15,484 bases of DNA. Source: Lentisphaeria bacterium UBA1724. Lineage in GTDB: Bacteria > Verrucomicrobiota > Lentisphaeria > Oligosphaerales > Oligosphaeraceae. Positions 1-5,605 of this stretch are shown here, piece by piece. How positions within the stretch are numbered: the stretch's first letter is position 1; each line of letters opens with the position of its first letter. The notes beneath the pieces were generated by a model. It made no database searches. It was not told the DNA's origin and was given only the letters and a program-made list of their open reading frames with translations. A program made the translations under genes and the position numbers. The stretch lies in NCBI GenBank assembly GCA_002315885.1, contig DCIO01000128.1, positions 1-15,484 on the forward strand. The letters are read 5' to 3'.

Positions 1-1575
1 ACCTGCTCCGGAAACTTCAACATGCCTTCGGGGGAGTTCCTGGACAAATTCTGCGCCATGAACAACCTGATTTGGTATTTCGACGGCAGCGCGCTCTACA
101 TCTACAGAGTCGGTGAAATCCGGACGCTCCTGGCGGATTTGCGCTACATGAAGGCCTGGGAATTGAAGGACATGCTGGTAGAGTTAGGCGTGGAGGACGC
201 GCGCTATCCCTTGAAGACCACTAGCGACGATCAATTGGTGAAAGTCAGCGGTCCTCCCCGCTATGTGGAGTTGATTGCAGAAATGATTACCAAGGCGGAC
301 AAGCTCAAGGAAATGCGCACCTACAACGAGGTGGAGGTGCGGGTCTTCCCACTGAAGAATGCCTGGGCGGATGACGTGGATATGGATTCGGGAGATGGGA
401 AAAACGACGTCACCATCAAGGGAGTCGCCACCATGCTCCGAGAGCTCATGTCAAACAACGTCGGTTCCAAGTCCAAGGACACCACGGAAAAGAAGGCCGA
501 AGAAGGCGCCGATGATTCTGCGGAAAGCGAGCTCAAATCCCAGATGGCGGCCAGTTTCAGTCCAATCATCCAAGCCGACAATCGCCTGAACGCGGTGGTA
601 GTCCGGGATGTGGTCTCCCGTATGCCCATGTATGAGCAACTCATTGAGAAGTTGGATGTATCGGTGCCGCTGGTGGAAATCCAGGTGACTGTGCTGGATA
701 TCTCCAAGGAGAACGCCTTGGATTGGGAATTGGAGCTCAAGGCAGTCATGAACCGCAGCCATACCACTGCCGGTGCCGCACAGGCGGGCTCCAATTTGAC
801 CGACGTGGCGGATTTGGCGGGGCTGGGCCTGGCGGGGTCCATCATGTATCTGGGGAGCGACTATGCCCTGCAGGCCAGCCTGACCGCGCTGACTCAGAAG
901 GGCAAAGCCAAGACCGTCTCCCGCCCCACCCTCCTTACCATGAACAACCTCTCCGCCGAACTCACGGATACCAAGAGCTACCGTGCGCGTATCGTAGGGC
1001 AGGAAGTAGCCGAGATGGAGACTGTCACCGCAGGCATCACCCTGAAAATCAAGCCCCATATCGTGGGGAAGCCCGGCACTCCCGACTGCCAAATCTGGCT
1101 GACGGTGGAACTGGAGGACGGTGGTTTCGAGGCCATTGTGATTGATGGCATGCCCATGACCAGCAACAGCACCATCGAGACACAGGCCGCCGTATTCGAA
1201 GGACAGAGTCTCATGTTGGGCGGATACATGCGGGACATCAAAGAAGACCGCTCCTGGGGCATACCATTCCTGAGAGACATCCCATTCATCGGCTGGTTGT
1301 TCGGAGGCTACTCCGATGCCAATAACTCTATGCAGCGGATGTTCGTCCTGACACCCCATGTCATCAACCTGGAGGATCCCAAGCTCCATCTCATCCAGGC
1401 AGAACGCCAGCACAACCAGGATGTCCCCAACGAAATCGCCGACGAGCTGGATTACAGGGACGACGAGCAGGAAGACTTGAAGAAGGACCGTGAGGAAGAA
1501 CTGCAGAAGCGCAAGGACGAACGACATAGACGATACAAGGAAAACAAGAAACTCCAAAAAGGCCAATCCAAGTAA
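1..1575 (+). CDS. sctC: SctC, type III secretion outer-membrane secretin ring protein (5' end cut by window)
   Basis: SctC oligomerises into the outer-membrane ring through which the needle passes. The reading frame is open from the first base, so the signal peptide and first residues lie outside; 524 residues are visible. The opening stretch, with LIWYFDGSALYIY, is the typical SctC N0-domain sequence. It is followed by ring-forming N domains, the second (nt 550-680) carrying the ADNRLNAVVVRD motif. These are separated by a charged, low-complexity linker (nt about 460-540). The secretin core follows, with VSRPTLLTMNN and the late IPFLRDIPFIGWLFG motif typical of secretins. After VLTPHVI the protein continues for about 70 residues, ending in a very charged Lys/Glu/Asp/Arg tail. 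In SctC proteins the extreme C-terminus often binds a pilotin; whether this tail does so is inference. The stop overlaps the next start (TAATG), suggesting translational coupling. Confidence 0.96.
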   Translation, partial: TCSGNFNMPSGEFLDKFCAMNNLIWYFDGSALYIYRVGEIRTLLADLRYMKAWELKDMLVELGVEDARYPLKTTSDDQLVKVSGPPRYVELIAEMITKADKLKEMRTYNEVEVRVFPLKNAWADDVDMDSGDGKNDVTIKGVATMLRELMSNNVGSKSKDTTEKKAEEGADDSAESELKSQMAASFSPIIQADNRLNAVVVRDVVSRMPMYEQLIEKLDVSVPLVEIQVTVLDISKENALDWELELKAVMNRSHTTAGAAQAGSNLTDVADLAGLGLAGSIMYLGSDYALQASLTALTQKGKAKTVSRPTLLTMNNLSAELTDTKSYRARIVGQEVAEMETVTAGITLKIKPHIVGKPGTPDCQIWLTVELEDGGFEAIVIDGMPMTSNSTIETQAAVFEGQSLMLGGYMRDIKEDRSWGIPFLRDIPFIGWLFGGYSDANNSMQRMFVLTPHVINLEDPKLHLIQAERQHNQDVPNEIADELDYRDDEQEDLKKDREEELQKRKDERHRRYKENKKLQKGQSK

Positions 1576-2195
1576 TGCCGGAATCCTGTGACATTGAAAA
1601 TGGCTTTGCCATCGTGAAGGCAGACGAGGATTTGCTCTGCCAACCCGATGGTCCCACTGCCATTCGCGGCGGTTCCGTGACCTTGACCCGTCTGCCCCTT
1701 CTCAAGACCGTCAAGTGGTACAAGCGCCTTTTCACGCCCGACCGTTTCCGTCTGAAGAAGTGCCAGGCCTCCAACACGGAAATCAAGCTCTTTTTCTCTG
1801 ACTCCAAACGGCCCTTCCTGACACTCCTGGGAGCACCCATGGACAGTCCGCTCACTGTGGTCACGGAGCGGCTGTTGGTCTGTCCCTTGCGGGCACGCAT
1901 CGCCTCCAGCCTCCAGCGTGTCCTACCCATGAGTCTGAAAAACGCCATCTGCACCACGCAGCTCCAGAATTGCTGGTGCGTCATGGGCACCGCCACGCGG
2001 ACCACACGCGTGGTGCTGGAAAGCACGCTGGACGAATTGACCGTCAAGCAGGAAGCCGTGGTGGCCTGGACCACGCCGGAGCCGCGGGGCTTCTGTCCGA
2101 AACTCCGCGTGCGGGACATGTTCCTGCCACGCCCACCCAAAAATCTCGGTCTCATCTTCCATGGTCCAGGCGTCGTCTGGCTCCAGGGAAAGTAA
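1575..2195 (+). CDS. AIM24-like (TRAP-like fold) protein coupled to the secretin gene
   Basis: This 206-residue protein has no signal peptide or membrane segment that I can see. Its last residues, HGPGVVWLQ, match the hallmark C-terminal GPGxVWLQ motif of the AIM24 (DUF124) family. Just before it, ELTVKQEAVVAWT resembles the family's repeated strand ending in a VAW/VAF turn. The length also fits AIM24 proteins, which are about 210-260 residues and built from repeated beta layers. The molecular role of bacterial AIM24 proteins is poorly known. The start codon shares one base with the sctC stop, so it is probably made together with the secretin. A role in ring assembly, piloting or envelope attachment is a guess from position only. 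It contains several Cys residues, including a CWC triplet around nt 1970. No YscW/InvH-type pilotin lipobox is present. The alternative is an unknown T3SS accessory protein whose motif match is coincidental. Confidence 0.55.
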   Translation: MPESCDIENGFAIVKADEDLLCQPDGPTAIRGGSVTLTRLPLLKTVKWYKRLFTPDRFRLKKCQASNTEIKLFFSDSKRPFLTLLGAPMDSPLTVVTERLLVCPLRARIASSLQRVLPMSLKNAICTTQLQNCWCVMGTATRTTRVVLESTLDELTVKQEAVVAWTTPEPRGFCPKLRVRDMFLPRPPKNLGLIFHGPGVVWLQGK

Positions 2196-2211
2196 TTCGG
2201 AATACGCAAAT

Positions 2212-2255
2212 GCCGTTCGCTCCGCTGGCACTTCGTGCCAACTACGACAAACGGC
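2212..2255. repeat. Nested imperfect inverted repeat
   Basis: Outer arms GCCGTT (2212-2217) and AACGGC (2250-2255) flank a perfect inner hairpin TGGCAC-TTC-GTGCCA (2226-2240). The arms are separated by unpaired internal segments of 8 and 9 nt. It resembles a REP-like or small non-autonomous repeat, but only one copy is visible here. There is no T-run after it, so it is not a standard intrinsic terminator. Confidence 0.55.
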
Positions 2256-2305
2256 GGCAACTACTGTGTAATAAGAAGGCGGATTCTCCCCTTTGGTCCC
2301 TAATA

Positions 2306-2336
2306 ATTCCTCATTCTTCATTCCTCATTCCGAATT
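2306..2336. repeat. 7-bp tandem array, unit ATTCCTC
   Basis: The units are ATTCCTC (2306-2312), ATTCTTC (2313-2319), ATTCCTC (2320-2326) and ATTCCGA (2327-2333), followed by a partial ATT. The two intact units are identical and the others differ by one or two bases. It lies in non-coding DNA, so coding constraint does not explain the period. Confidence 0.8.
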
Positions 2337-2342
2337 GAAGAA

Positions 2343-2370
2343 GAGGGGGCAAGGGGGATACCTCCCCCTC
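2343..2370. other. G/C-rich hairpin with alternative pairings
   Basis: AGGGGGA (2352-2358) pairs perfectly with TCCCCCT (2363-2369) around a 4-nt loop. An upstream GAGGGGG (2343-2349) can compete for nearly the same arm (CCCCCTC, 2364-2370). No T-tract follows, so this does not look like an intrinsic terminator. It could act as an RNA structure in the sctW 5' leader if transcription starts upstream. Confidence 0.6.
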
Positions 2371-2373
2371 CGA

Positions 2374-2408
2374 CATTAAGCATTAAGCATCAAGCATTAA
2401 GCATTCAT
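2374..2408. repeat. 7-bp tandem array, unit CATTAAG, abutting sctW
   Basis: Four consecutive units occupy 2374-2401: three CATTAAG and one CATCAAG in third place. A diverged unit CATTCAT (2402-2408) ends 2 nt before the sctW ATG. The array occupies the position where a ribosome-binding site would be expected, and none of its units resembles AGGAGG. Confidence 0.85.
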
Positions 2409-2410
2409 AA

Positions 2411-3646
2411 ATGCCGATTGATCCGTCCATCCTACAGCCACAACTCCGTCATGACGTCTATGCCGCCCTGGCGGATGACCGTGTCTCTGCCCATGCTGGT
2501 GACTACGGAGAAGTAGGCATGGCCAATGGCTTCGCCTTGCAGATGGAGGCCGACCCCCTGCAGGAACTCCAGGACTCCATGGAGGAACTCAGCTTCCTCT
2601 TTGAGGAACCCGCGGAAAAGACCGTCGCCGAACGAAAGCTTGGCGAAACCCGACGTGCACCCGGTGCCGCCATGCGGGCCGCAATCGAACGCTGGCAGGA
2701 AATCCTCCCCGACATGCCTAACGGGGATATCCTGGATAGATTCCTGCGCATCATGCGACAGGGCATCAAGCAGGAAAACCTGAACCCGCAGGACATCCTG
2801 AGAATGCTGGAGGAAGAAAGCCAGGATCCCTCCGTCATCTTCGCCATGCTGGAGAGTCTCCAGACCGCACTCACACAGGACGAAAAAAAACTGGCCGACA
2901 TCATCAAGCAGGTCAAGGACCAGCTGGGCGAAAAACGCGGCCCCGAGATCCGGGCGGGCATCAACATTGCACAGGAAGTCAACGCCCGTTCCCAGACTAC
3001 CGCCGGCATCCAGGATTTGCGTAACCTCTACCGCGGACAGATTCTGGGCTTCACCACACCCCAGGATTGCTTCCAAGCACTCCTGGCACAACGGGGCGCA
3101 GGACGCCTGCAAGAATCCATCTCTTTCCTCCTGGCGGCGTGCTCCACGGACCTCCAGGCGACCACACCCTCCACTCCCCCCGAAGAACTCCGCAGAATCA
3201 TCCTGGACCTCCAGTGCGTCGAGGTCCTCCATACCGTTTTGGAACGAATGGACAACCTGGCCGACCGAATGACCACGCAATTCCGGGAGACACTCCTCAT
3301 GGACGGGGAAAAGATGACGGGACGCGTCATCGACATGACGAAGCTCCATTTCATGAATGGCGCAACTGTCGGCGGATTTGTGGACGCATGCGGTCTCCAG
3401 CGACTGCTTTCCAAGGTGGATTTCGGGCGGGAACTCACCAGCATCTTCCGCTCCCTCTCCGCCAGGCTCTTCCAAAAGGACTCCGACCGCACGCAGATGA
3501 TTGACGCCGCGCAGGAATACCTGGATGGCGTTGTGGAAGAGGAGGAAGACCAGCGGGAAGACGCCGAAGAGGAAGACGCCCACGCCGACGCGCAGGCGAA
3601 GAAGAATTGGGAGAAAGTCGAAAAGGCCATGGAGGAGGCAGGATGA
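2411..3646 (+). CDS. sctW: SctW, T3SS gatekeeper (YopN-TyeA fused type)
   Basis: SctW is the cytoplasmic gatekeeper that holds back effectors until translocators are secreted or a host cell is contacted. The 411-residue chain is mostly helical. Its length and layout match single-chain gatekeepers such as SepL, InvE and CopN, which combine the YopN (HrpJ) part with the TyeA part. The HrpJ-like region includes LQELQDSMEELSFLFEE near residues 50-70. The C-terminal TyeA-like region includes FMNGATVGGFVDACGL near residue 315. The order sctW, chaperone, sctX, ..., sctY, sctV mirrors yopN-tyeA-sycN-yscX-yscY-lcrD of Yersinia. The last roughly 40 residues are an acidic Glu/Asp-rich extension. The ATG follows the CATTAAG array without a recognisable Shine-Dalgarno. 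The stop overlaps the next start (ATGA). Confidence 0.9.
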   Translation: MPIDPSILQPQLRHDVYAALADDRVSAHAGDYGEVGMANGFALQMEADPLQELQDSMEELSFLFEEPAEKTVAERKLGETRRAPGAAMRAAIERWQEILPDMPNGDILDRFLRIMRQGIKQENLNPQDILRMLEEESQDPSVIFAMLESLQTALTQDEKKLADIIKQVKDQLGEKRGPEIRAGINIAQEVNARSQTTAGIQDLRNLYRGQILGFTTPQDCFQALLAQRGAGRLQESISFLLAACSTDLQATTPSTPPEELRRIILDLQCVEVLHTVLERMDNLADRMTTQFRETLLMDGEKMTGRVIDMTKLHFMNGATVGGFVDACGLQRLLSKVDFGRELTSIFRSLSARLFQKDSDRTQMIDAAQEYLDGVVEEEEDQREDAEEEDAHADAQAKKNWEKVEKAMEEAG

Positions 3647-4035
3647 TCATGGCAGAACAATGGCTTCAGGCAATTGTACAGGAATTCGGAAAACGCCTGG
3701 GATTGAGTCAATTCCGACTCAATGACAAGGGCGCCGCAGGAGTCTCCTTCGAAAATGGCGTCACATTCCGGATGGAATACCGGGGCGACAGGCTCTTTCT
3801 CTGCCTGGCGACGCCAATGCAGAAAAATTCTACGGCACTGAAGGCGCTTCTGCAACTCAGTCATCCCGCCGCACGACGAAATGACCTGGACATCCATGCC
3901 GCATACCAGCCCACCTCCCAACGCGCAATCATCATGACCAATTTCCAGGACCGGACGCTCTCCGTCCCCCTGCTTGACAAGACCTTCACCAATCTCTGGG
4001 AACTCACCCACAAACTCCACAACTTGAATGCATAG
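3643..4035 (+). CDS. Class I T3SS chaperone of the CesT/SycN type
   Basis: This small protein (130 residues) has the expected size and pattern of CesT-family chaperones, which dimerise and bind N-terminal segments of secreted proteins. It has an N-terminal helix (WLQAIVQEFGKRLGL), central strands (AGVSFENGVTFRMEYRGDRLFLCLA), and a C-terminal helix (FTNLWELTHKLHNLN). Position directly after sctW and before sctX is that of sycN in Yersinia, so the probable client is SctW; this is inference. An open frame extends upstream to a TTG at 3607. I chose ATG 3643 because it overlaps the sctW stop (ATGA) and follows a strong GGAGGAGG at 3631-3638. ATG 3649, with a 10-nt spacing from that site, is a fair alternative and would give 128 residues. 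Confidence 0.85.
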   Translation: MIMAEQWLQAIVQEFGKRLGLSQFRLNDKGAAGVSFENGVTFRMEYRGDRLFLCLATPMQKNSTALKALLQLSHPAARRNDLDIHAAYQPTSQRAIIMTNFQDRTLSVPLLDKTFTNLWELTHKLHNLNA

Positions 4036-4037
4036 CC

Positions 4038-4418
4038 ATGGGCCTCAGAGTCACTGAAAACATCCATTTCGATACCGGAATCCGCCAGACCGACTATGTG
4101 GCGAAGCCCGCGGGGCAATCCGCAGAACGCCTCAACACGGAACTCCTGCCAGGCGATACCACGGTCACCGAGTCCCTCAAGGCACTCTTCCCCAACACGG
4201 GGACCATCCAGGCCGACATCCTTCAGCAAATCCTGGCCGCAAATGCCATGCCACAATTCCGCACCTCCGTGGCGTTTCAGAAAGCACTCCGCAATGCCCT
4301 GAAAAAACTGAAGGAAAAACGCACCCCAAAAGGCGCCGATGCAGCAAAAATCGTAGAAGAACTCCTGGAAGACAACGAACTGCTGGACAAATACCGCGCA
4401 TCACTACTGGAAAGCTAA
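4038..4418 (+). CDS. sctX: Probable SctX (YscX-like) early T3SS substrate
   Basis: YscX is a small Ysc-family protein that pairs with YscY and the export gate SctV and is needed early in secretion. This 126-residue protein shows the YscX layout. The N-terminal half carries ELLPGDTTVTESLKALFP, resembling the LPPDGHPVEPHLERLYP region of YscX. The C-terminal half carries an amphipathic helix (FQKALRNALKKLK) and ends in LLEDNELLDKYRASLLE, resembling the ending of YscX. Its place after a SycN-like chaperone is exactly that of yscX. Overall identity looks low, so the call rests on motif, size and synteny together. The start is 2 nt after the preceding stop. The next two genes are not yscY but a regulatory pair; a YscY-like gene follows them. 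Confidence 0.62.
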   Translation: MGLRVTENIHFDTGIRQTDYVAKPAGQSAERLNTELLPGDTTVTESLKALFPNTGTIQADILQQILAANAMPQFRTSVAFQKALRNALKKLKEKRTPKGADAAKIVEELLEDNELLDKYRASLLES

Positions 4419-4421
4419 AAA

Positions 4422-4715
4422 ATGAACGTCACTCTCAATCCTGACAAAGAAAACAAAGTCCTTCGTGCCGCCGTCAGCGGTAATATCGACACCACCACAT
4501 CCGACCAATTCGAACAGGAGCTGCTCCCCGCCATCACGGGATGCGATGCAGTGGAAATCGACATGACCGAAGTGGACTACATCTCCAGTGCAGGACTGCG
4601 CATCCTCCTGAAACTCGTCCAACTCTGCCCCGCCACCACCATCAAGAATCCAAACAGCGTGGTCAAGGACGTCCTGGAAATGACGGGCATGAATTCCATT
4701 CTCACCATTGCCTAG
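4422..4715 (+). CDS. STAS-domain anti-anti-sigma factor (RsbV/SpoIIAA/BtrV-like)
   Basis: This 97-residue protein is a single STAS domain. In partner-switching systems the unphosphorylated form binds the anti-sigma kinase and frees its target. The hallmark segment is IDMTEVDYISSAGLRILL (about residues 46-63). Ser56 aligns with the phosphorylated serine of RsbV (Ser56) and SpoIIAA. The early VSGNIDTTTSDQFEQ matches the usual ExxGRLD-type strand and turn. It sits 3 nt after sctX and is followed at once by its likely kinase, so the pair is probably a functional unit. In Bordetella a comparable pair, BtrV/BtrW, controls T3SS expression and secretion together with the phosphatase BtrU. A role in T3SS control here is inference from position. 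Confidence 0.96.
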   Translation: MNVTLNPDKENKVLRAAVSGNIDTTTSDQFEQELLPAITGCDAVEIDMTEVDYISSAGLRILLKLVQLCPATTIKNPNSVVKDVLEMTGMNSILTIA

Positions 4716-4738
4716 CCTCCACACGGGAGACATCACAG

Positions 4739-5182
4739 ATGCTTCGCGCTTTTTTCTTCGAAGGCAAAGATCACATCACCCTCCCCGCCAGGGTCGAGGC
4801 GTTTGAGATGCTACGGCAGTGGCTGCTTTCCATCGCCGCGGAAATCAATCTCTCACAACGCACAACAGGACAACTCTGCGTGGTCGCCGATGAAATCTTC
4901 ACCAACATCGCCAGATACGGTTACCCCCACGGCGAAGGCACTGCCGACGTAGCCATCGCCGTCGATACAGAGGAACACCAACTCCAACTTACATTCACGG
5001 ACAACGGCATCCCATGCAACCCTTTGGATTTGGCGAAGGATCCCGACACCACGCTCCCCGCCACGCAACGAACCCCGGGAGGACTGGGACTCTTCTTGGT
5101 CAAAAACATCATGGACGAAGTCTCCTACACGCGGGAAGATGACAAAAACATCCTCAAAATGAAGAAAAATTTCGGCCAATGA
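4739..5182 (+). CDS. RsbW/BtrW-like anti-sigma factor serine kinase (GHKL ATPase)
   Basis: This 147-residue single HATPase domain has the GHKL motifs in order. The N box is DEIFTNIARYGY (residues 51-62, with Glu52 and Asn56), the G1 box is FTDNGIP (86-92), and the G2 box is GGLGLFLVKNIMDEV (114-128). That is the layout of RsbW, SpoIIAB and BtrW, which phosphorylate a STAS partner and bind a sigma factor or another target. The frame is open upstream into the STAS gene. I chose ATG 4739 because it lies 23 nt after the STAS stop, follows a GGGAG at 4724-4728, and gives the family's usual length. No sigma factor or PP2C/SpoIIE-type phosphatase is in the window. A 72-nt gap follows before sctY, with no convincing promoter or terminator. 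Confidence 0.95.
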   Translation: MLRAFFFEGKDHITLPARVEAFEMLRQWLLSIAAEINLSQRTTGQLCVVADEIFTNIARYGYPHGEGTADVAIAVDTEEHQLQLTFTDNGIPCNPLDLAKDPDTTLPATQRTPGGLGLFLVKNIMDEVSYTREDDKNILKMKKNFGQ

Positions 5183-5254
5183 CCTTGTAGAACCACTTTC
5201 TTCTGCTACCTTTCGTTGGCAACAGCAATTTCACACTCCTTTTTCTCTTAGGAA

Positions 5255-5605
5255 ATGGCATCTGACGAGGACAAAATCCTACTGACAACCGCCTGGCTCT
5301 TCATGGAGCACGGACAGCAGAGCAAAGCAAAGGCGCTCTGCTACGCACTCAATGAAGAATACCCCGAAGACGGCGCCATCGCCGCATTCCTGGCGCAACT
5401 CCTCCTGGACGATGCGCAAAATCCCGCCGAGGCGCTGGCCATCCTCCGCAAGGCGGTCTTTCCCGCCGAACTCCGCCGTGCCGAGGCATTGCTGGAAGCC
5501 CGTGCCTTGACGACATTAGGCAGGAAGGACGAAGCCGCGAAACGCTGGCAGCGCTACCTGGATTCCAGGAAGGGCCCAAACCGTAAATGGGTCGTAGACA
5601 AATGA
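5255..5605 (+). CDS. sctY: Probable SctY (YscY-like TPR chaperone of SctX)
   Basis: This 116-residue helical protein has TPR-like repeats: LLTTAWLFMEHGQQSKAKALCYALNEEYPED near the N-terminus, then ALAILRKAV and ALEARALTTLGRKDEAAKRW. The N-terminal repeat follows the same pattern as YscY (LLNGWLQLQCGHAERACILLDAL). YscY is about 114 residues and binds YscX and the cytoplasmic domain of YscV. Its position immediately before sctV is conserved in Ysc systems. The start follows TTAGGAA closely. A 72-nt gap (5183-5254) separates it from the kinase gene. The end overlaps the sctV start. Another small TPR chaperone is possible, but size and synteny favour SctY. Confidence 0.7.
   Translation: MASDEDKILLTTAWLFMEHGQQSKAKALCYALNEEYPEDGAIAAFLAQLLLDDAQNPAEALAILRKAVFPAELRRAEALLEARALTTLGRKDEAAKRWQRYLDSRKGPNRKWVVDK

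Larger units (their letters stand above)
2196..2410. other. Repeat-rich intergenic spacer between the AIM24-like gene and sctW
   Basis: This 215-nt stretch has no credible gene. In order it contains a nested inverted repeat, a first 7-bp tandem array, a G/C-rich hairpin, and a second 7-bp tandem array that runs almost to the sctW start codon. It is the longest gap in the window and separates the secretin pair from the sctW-sctV block, so a promoter for sctW is plausible here. I see only a weak candidate (TTGAAG at 2335-2340 with GATACC at 2357-2362) and do not call it. No clear Shine-Dalgarno precedes sctW. Confidence 0.7.

Noticed and set aside
451..1566. Long minus-strand ORF (371 aa) opposite sctC
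   Set aside because: It is the antisense shadow of a clear secretin gene, with no recognisable domain; open antisense frames are common with this GC-rich codon use.
1391..2260. Minus-strand ORF (289 aa) opposite the sctC end and the AIM24-like gene
   Set aside because: It spans the junction of two coupled plus-strand genes, is rich in Arg/Ser as expected for an antisense frame, and has no domain I recognise.
2335..2362. Possible sigma-70 promoter (TTGAAG / GATACC) before sctW
   Set aside because: Only 4/6 and 3/6 matches, and the -10 would lie inside the G/C hairpin; too weak to call.
2306..2408. Tandem arrays considered as a CRISPR
   Set aside because: The units are 7 bp and directly contiguous, with no spacers and no cas genes.
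2432..3583. Minus-strand ORF (383 aa) opposite sctW
   Set aside because: It is an antisense shadow of the gatekeeper gene with no motif and no ribosome-binding site.
3028..4020. Minus-strand ORF (330 aa) crossing sctW and the chaperone gene
   Set aside because: It covers two well-supported genes on the other strand and has a low-complexity Ser/Arg composition.
5185..5254. Possible promoter between the kinase gene and sctY (TTGTAG or TTGGCA as -35)
   Set aside because: No matching -10 at proper spacing, and the TTGGCA site does not fit a sigma-54 GG-N10-GC pattern either.
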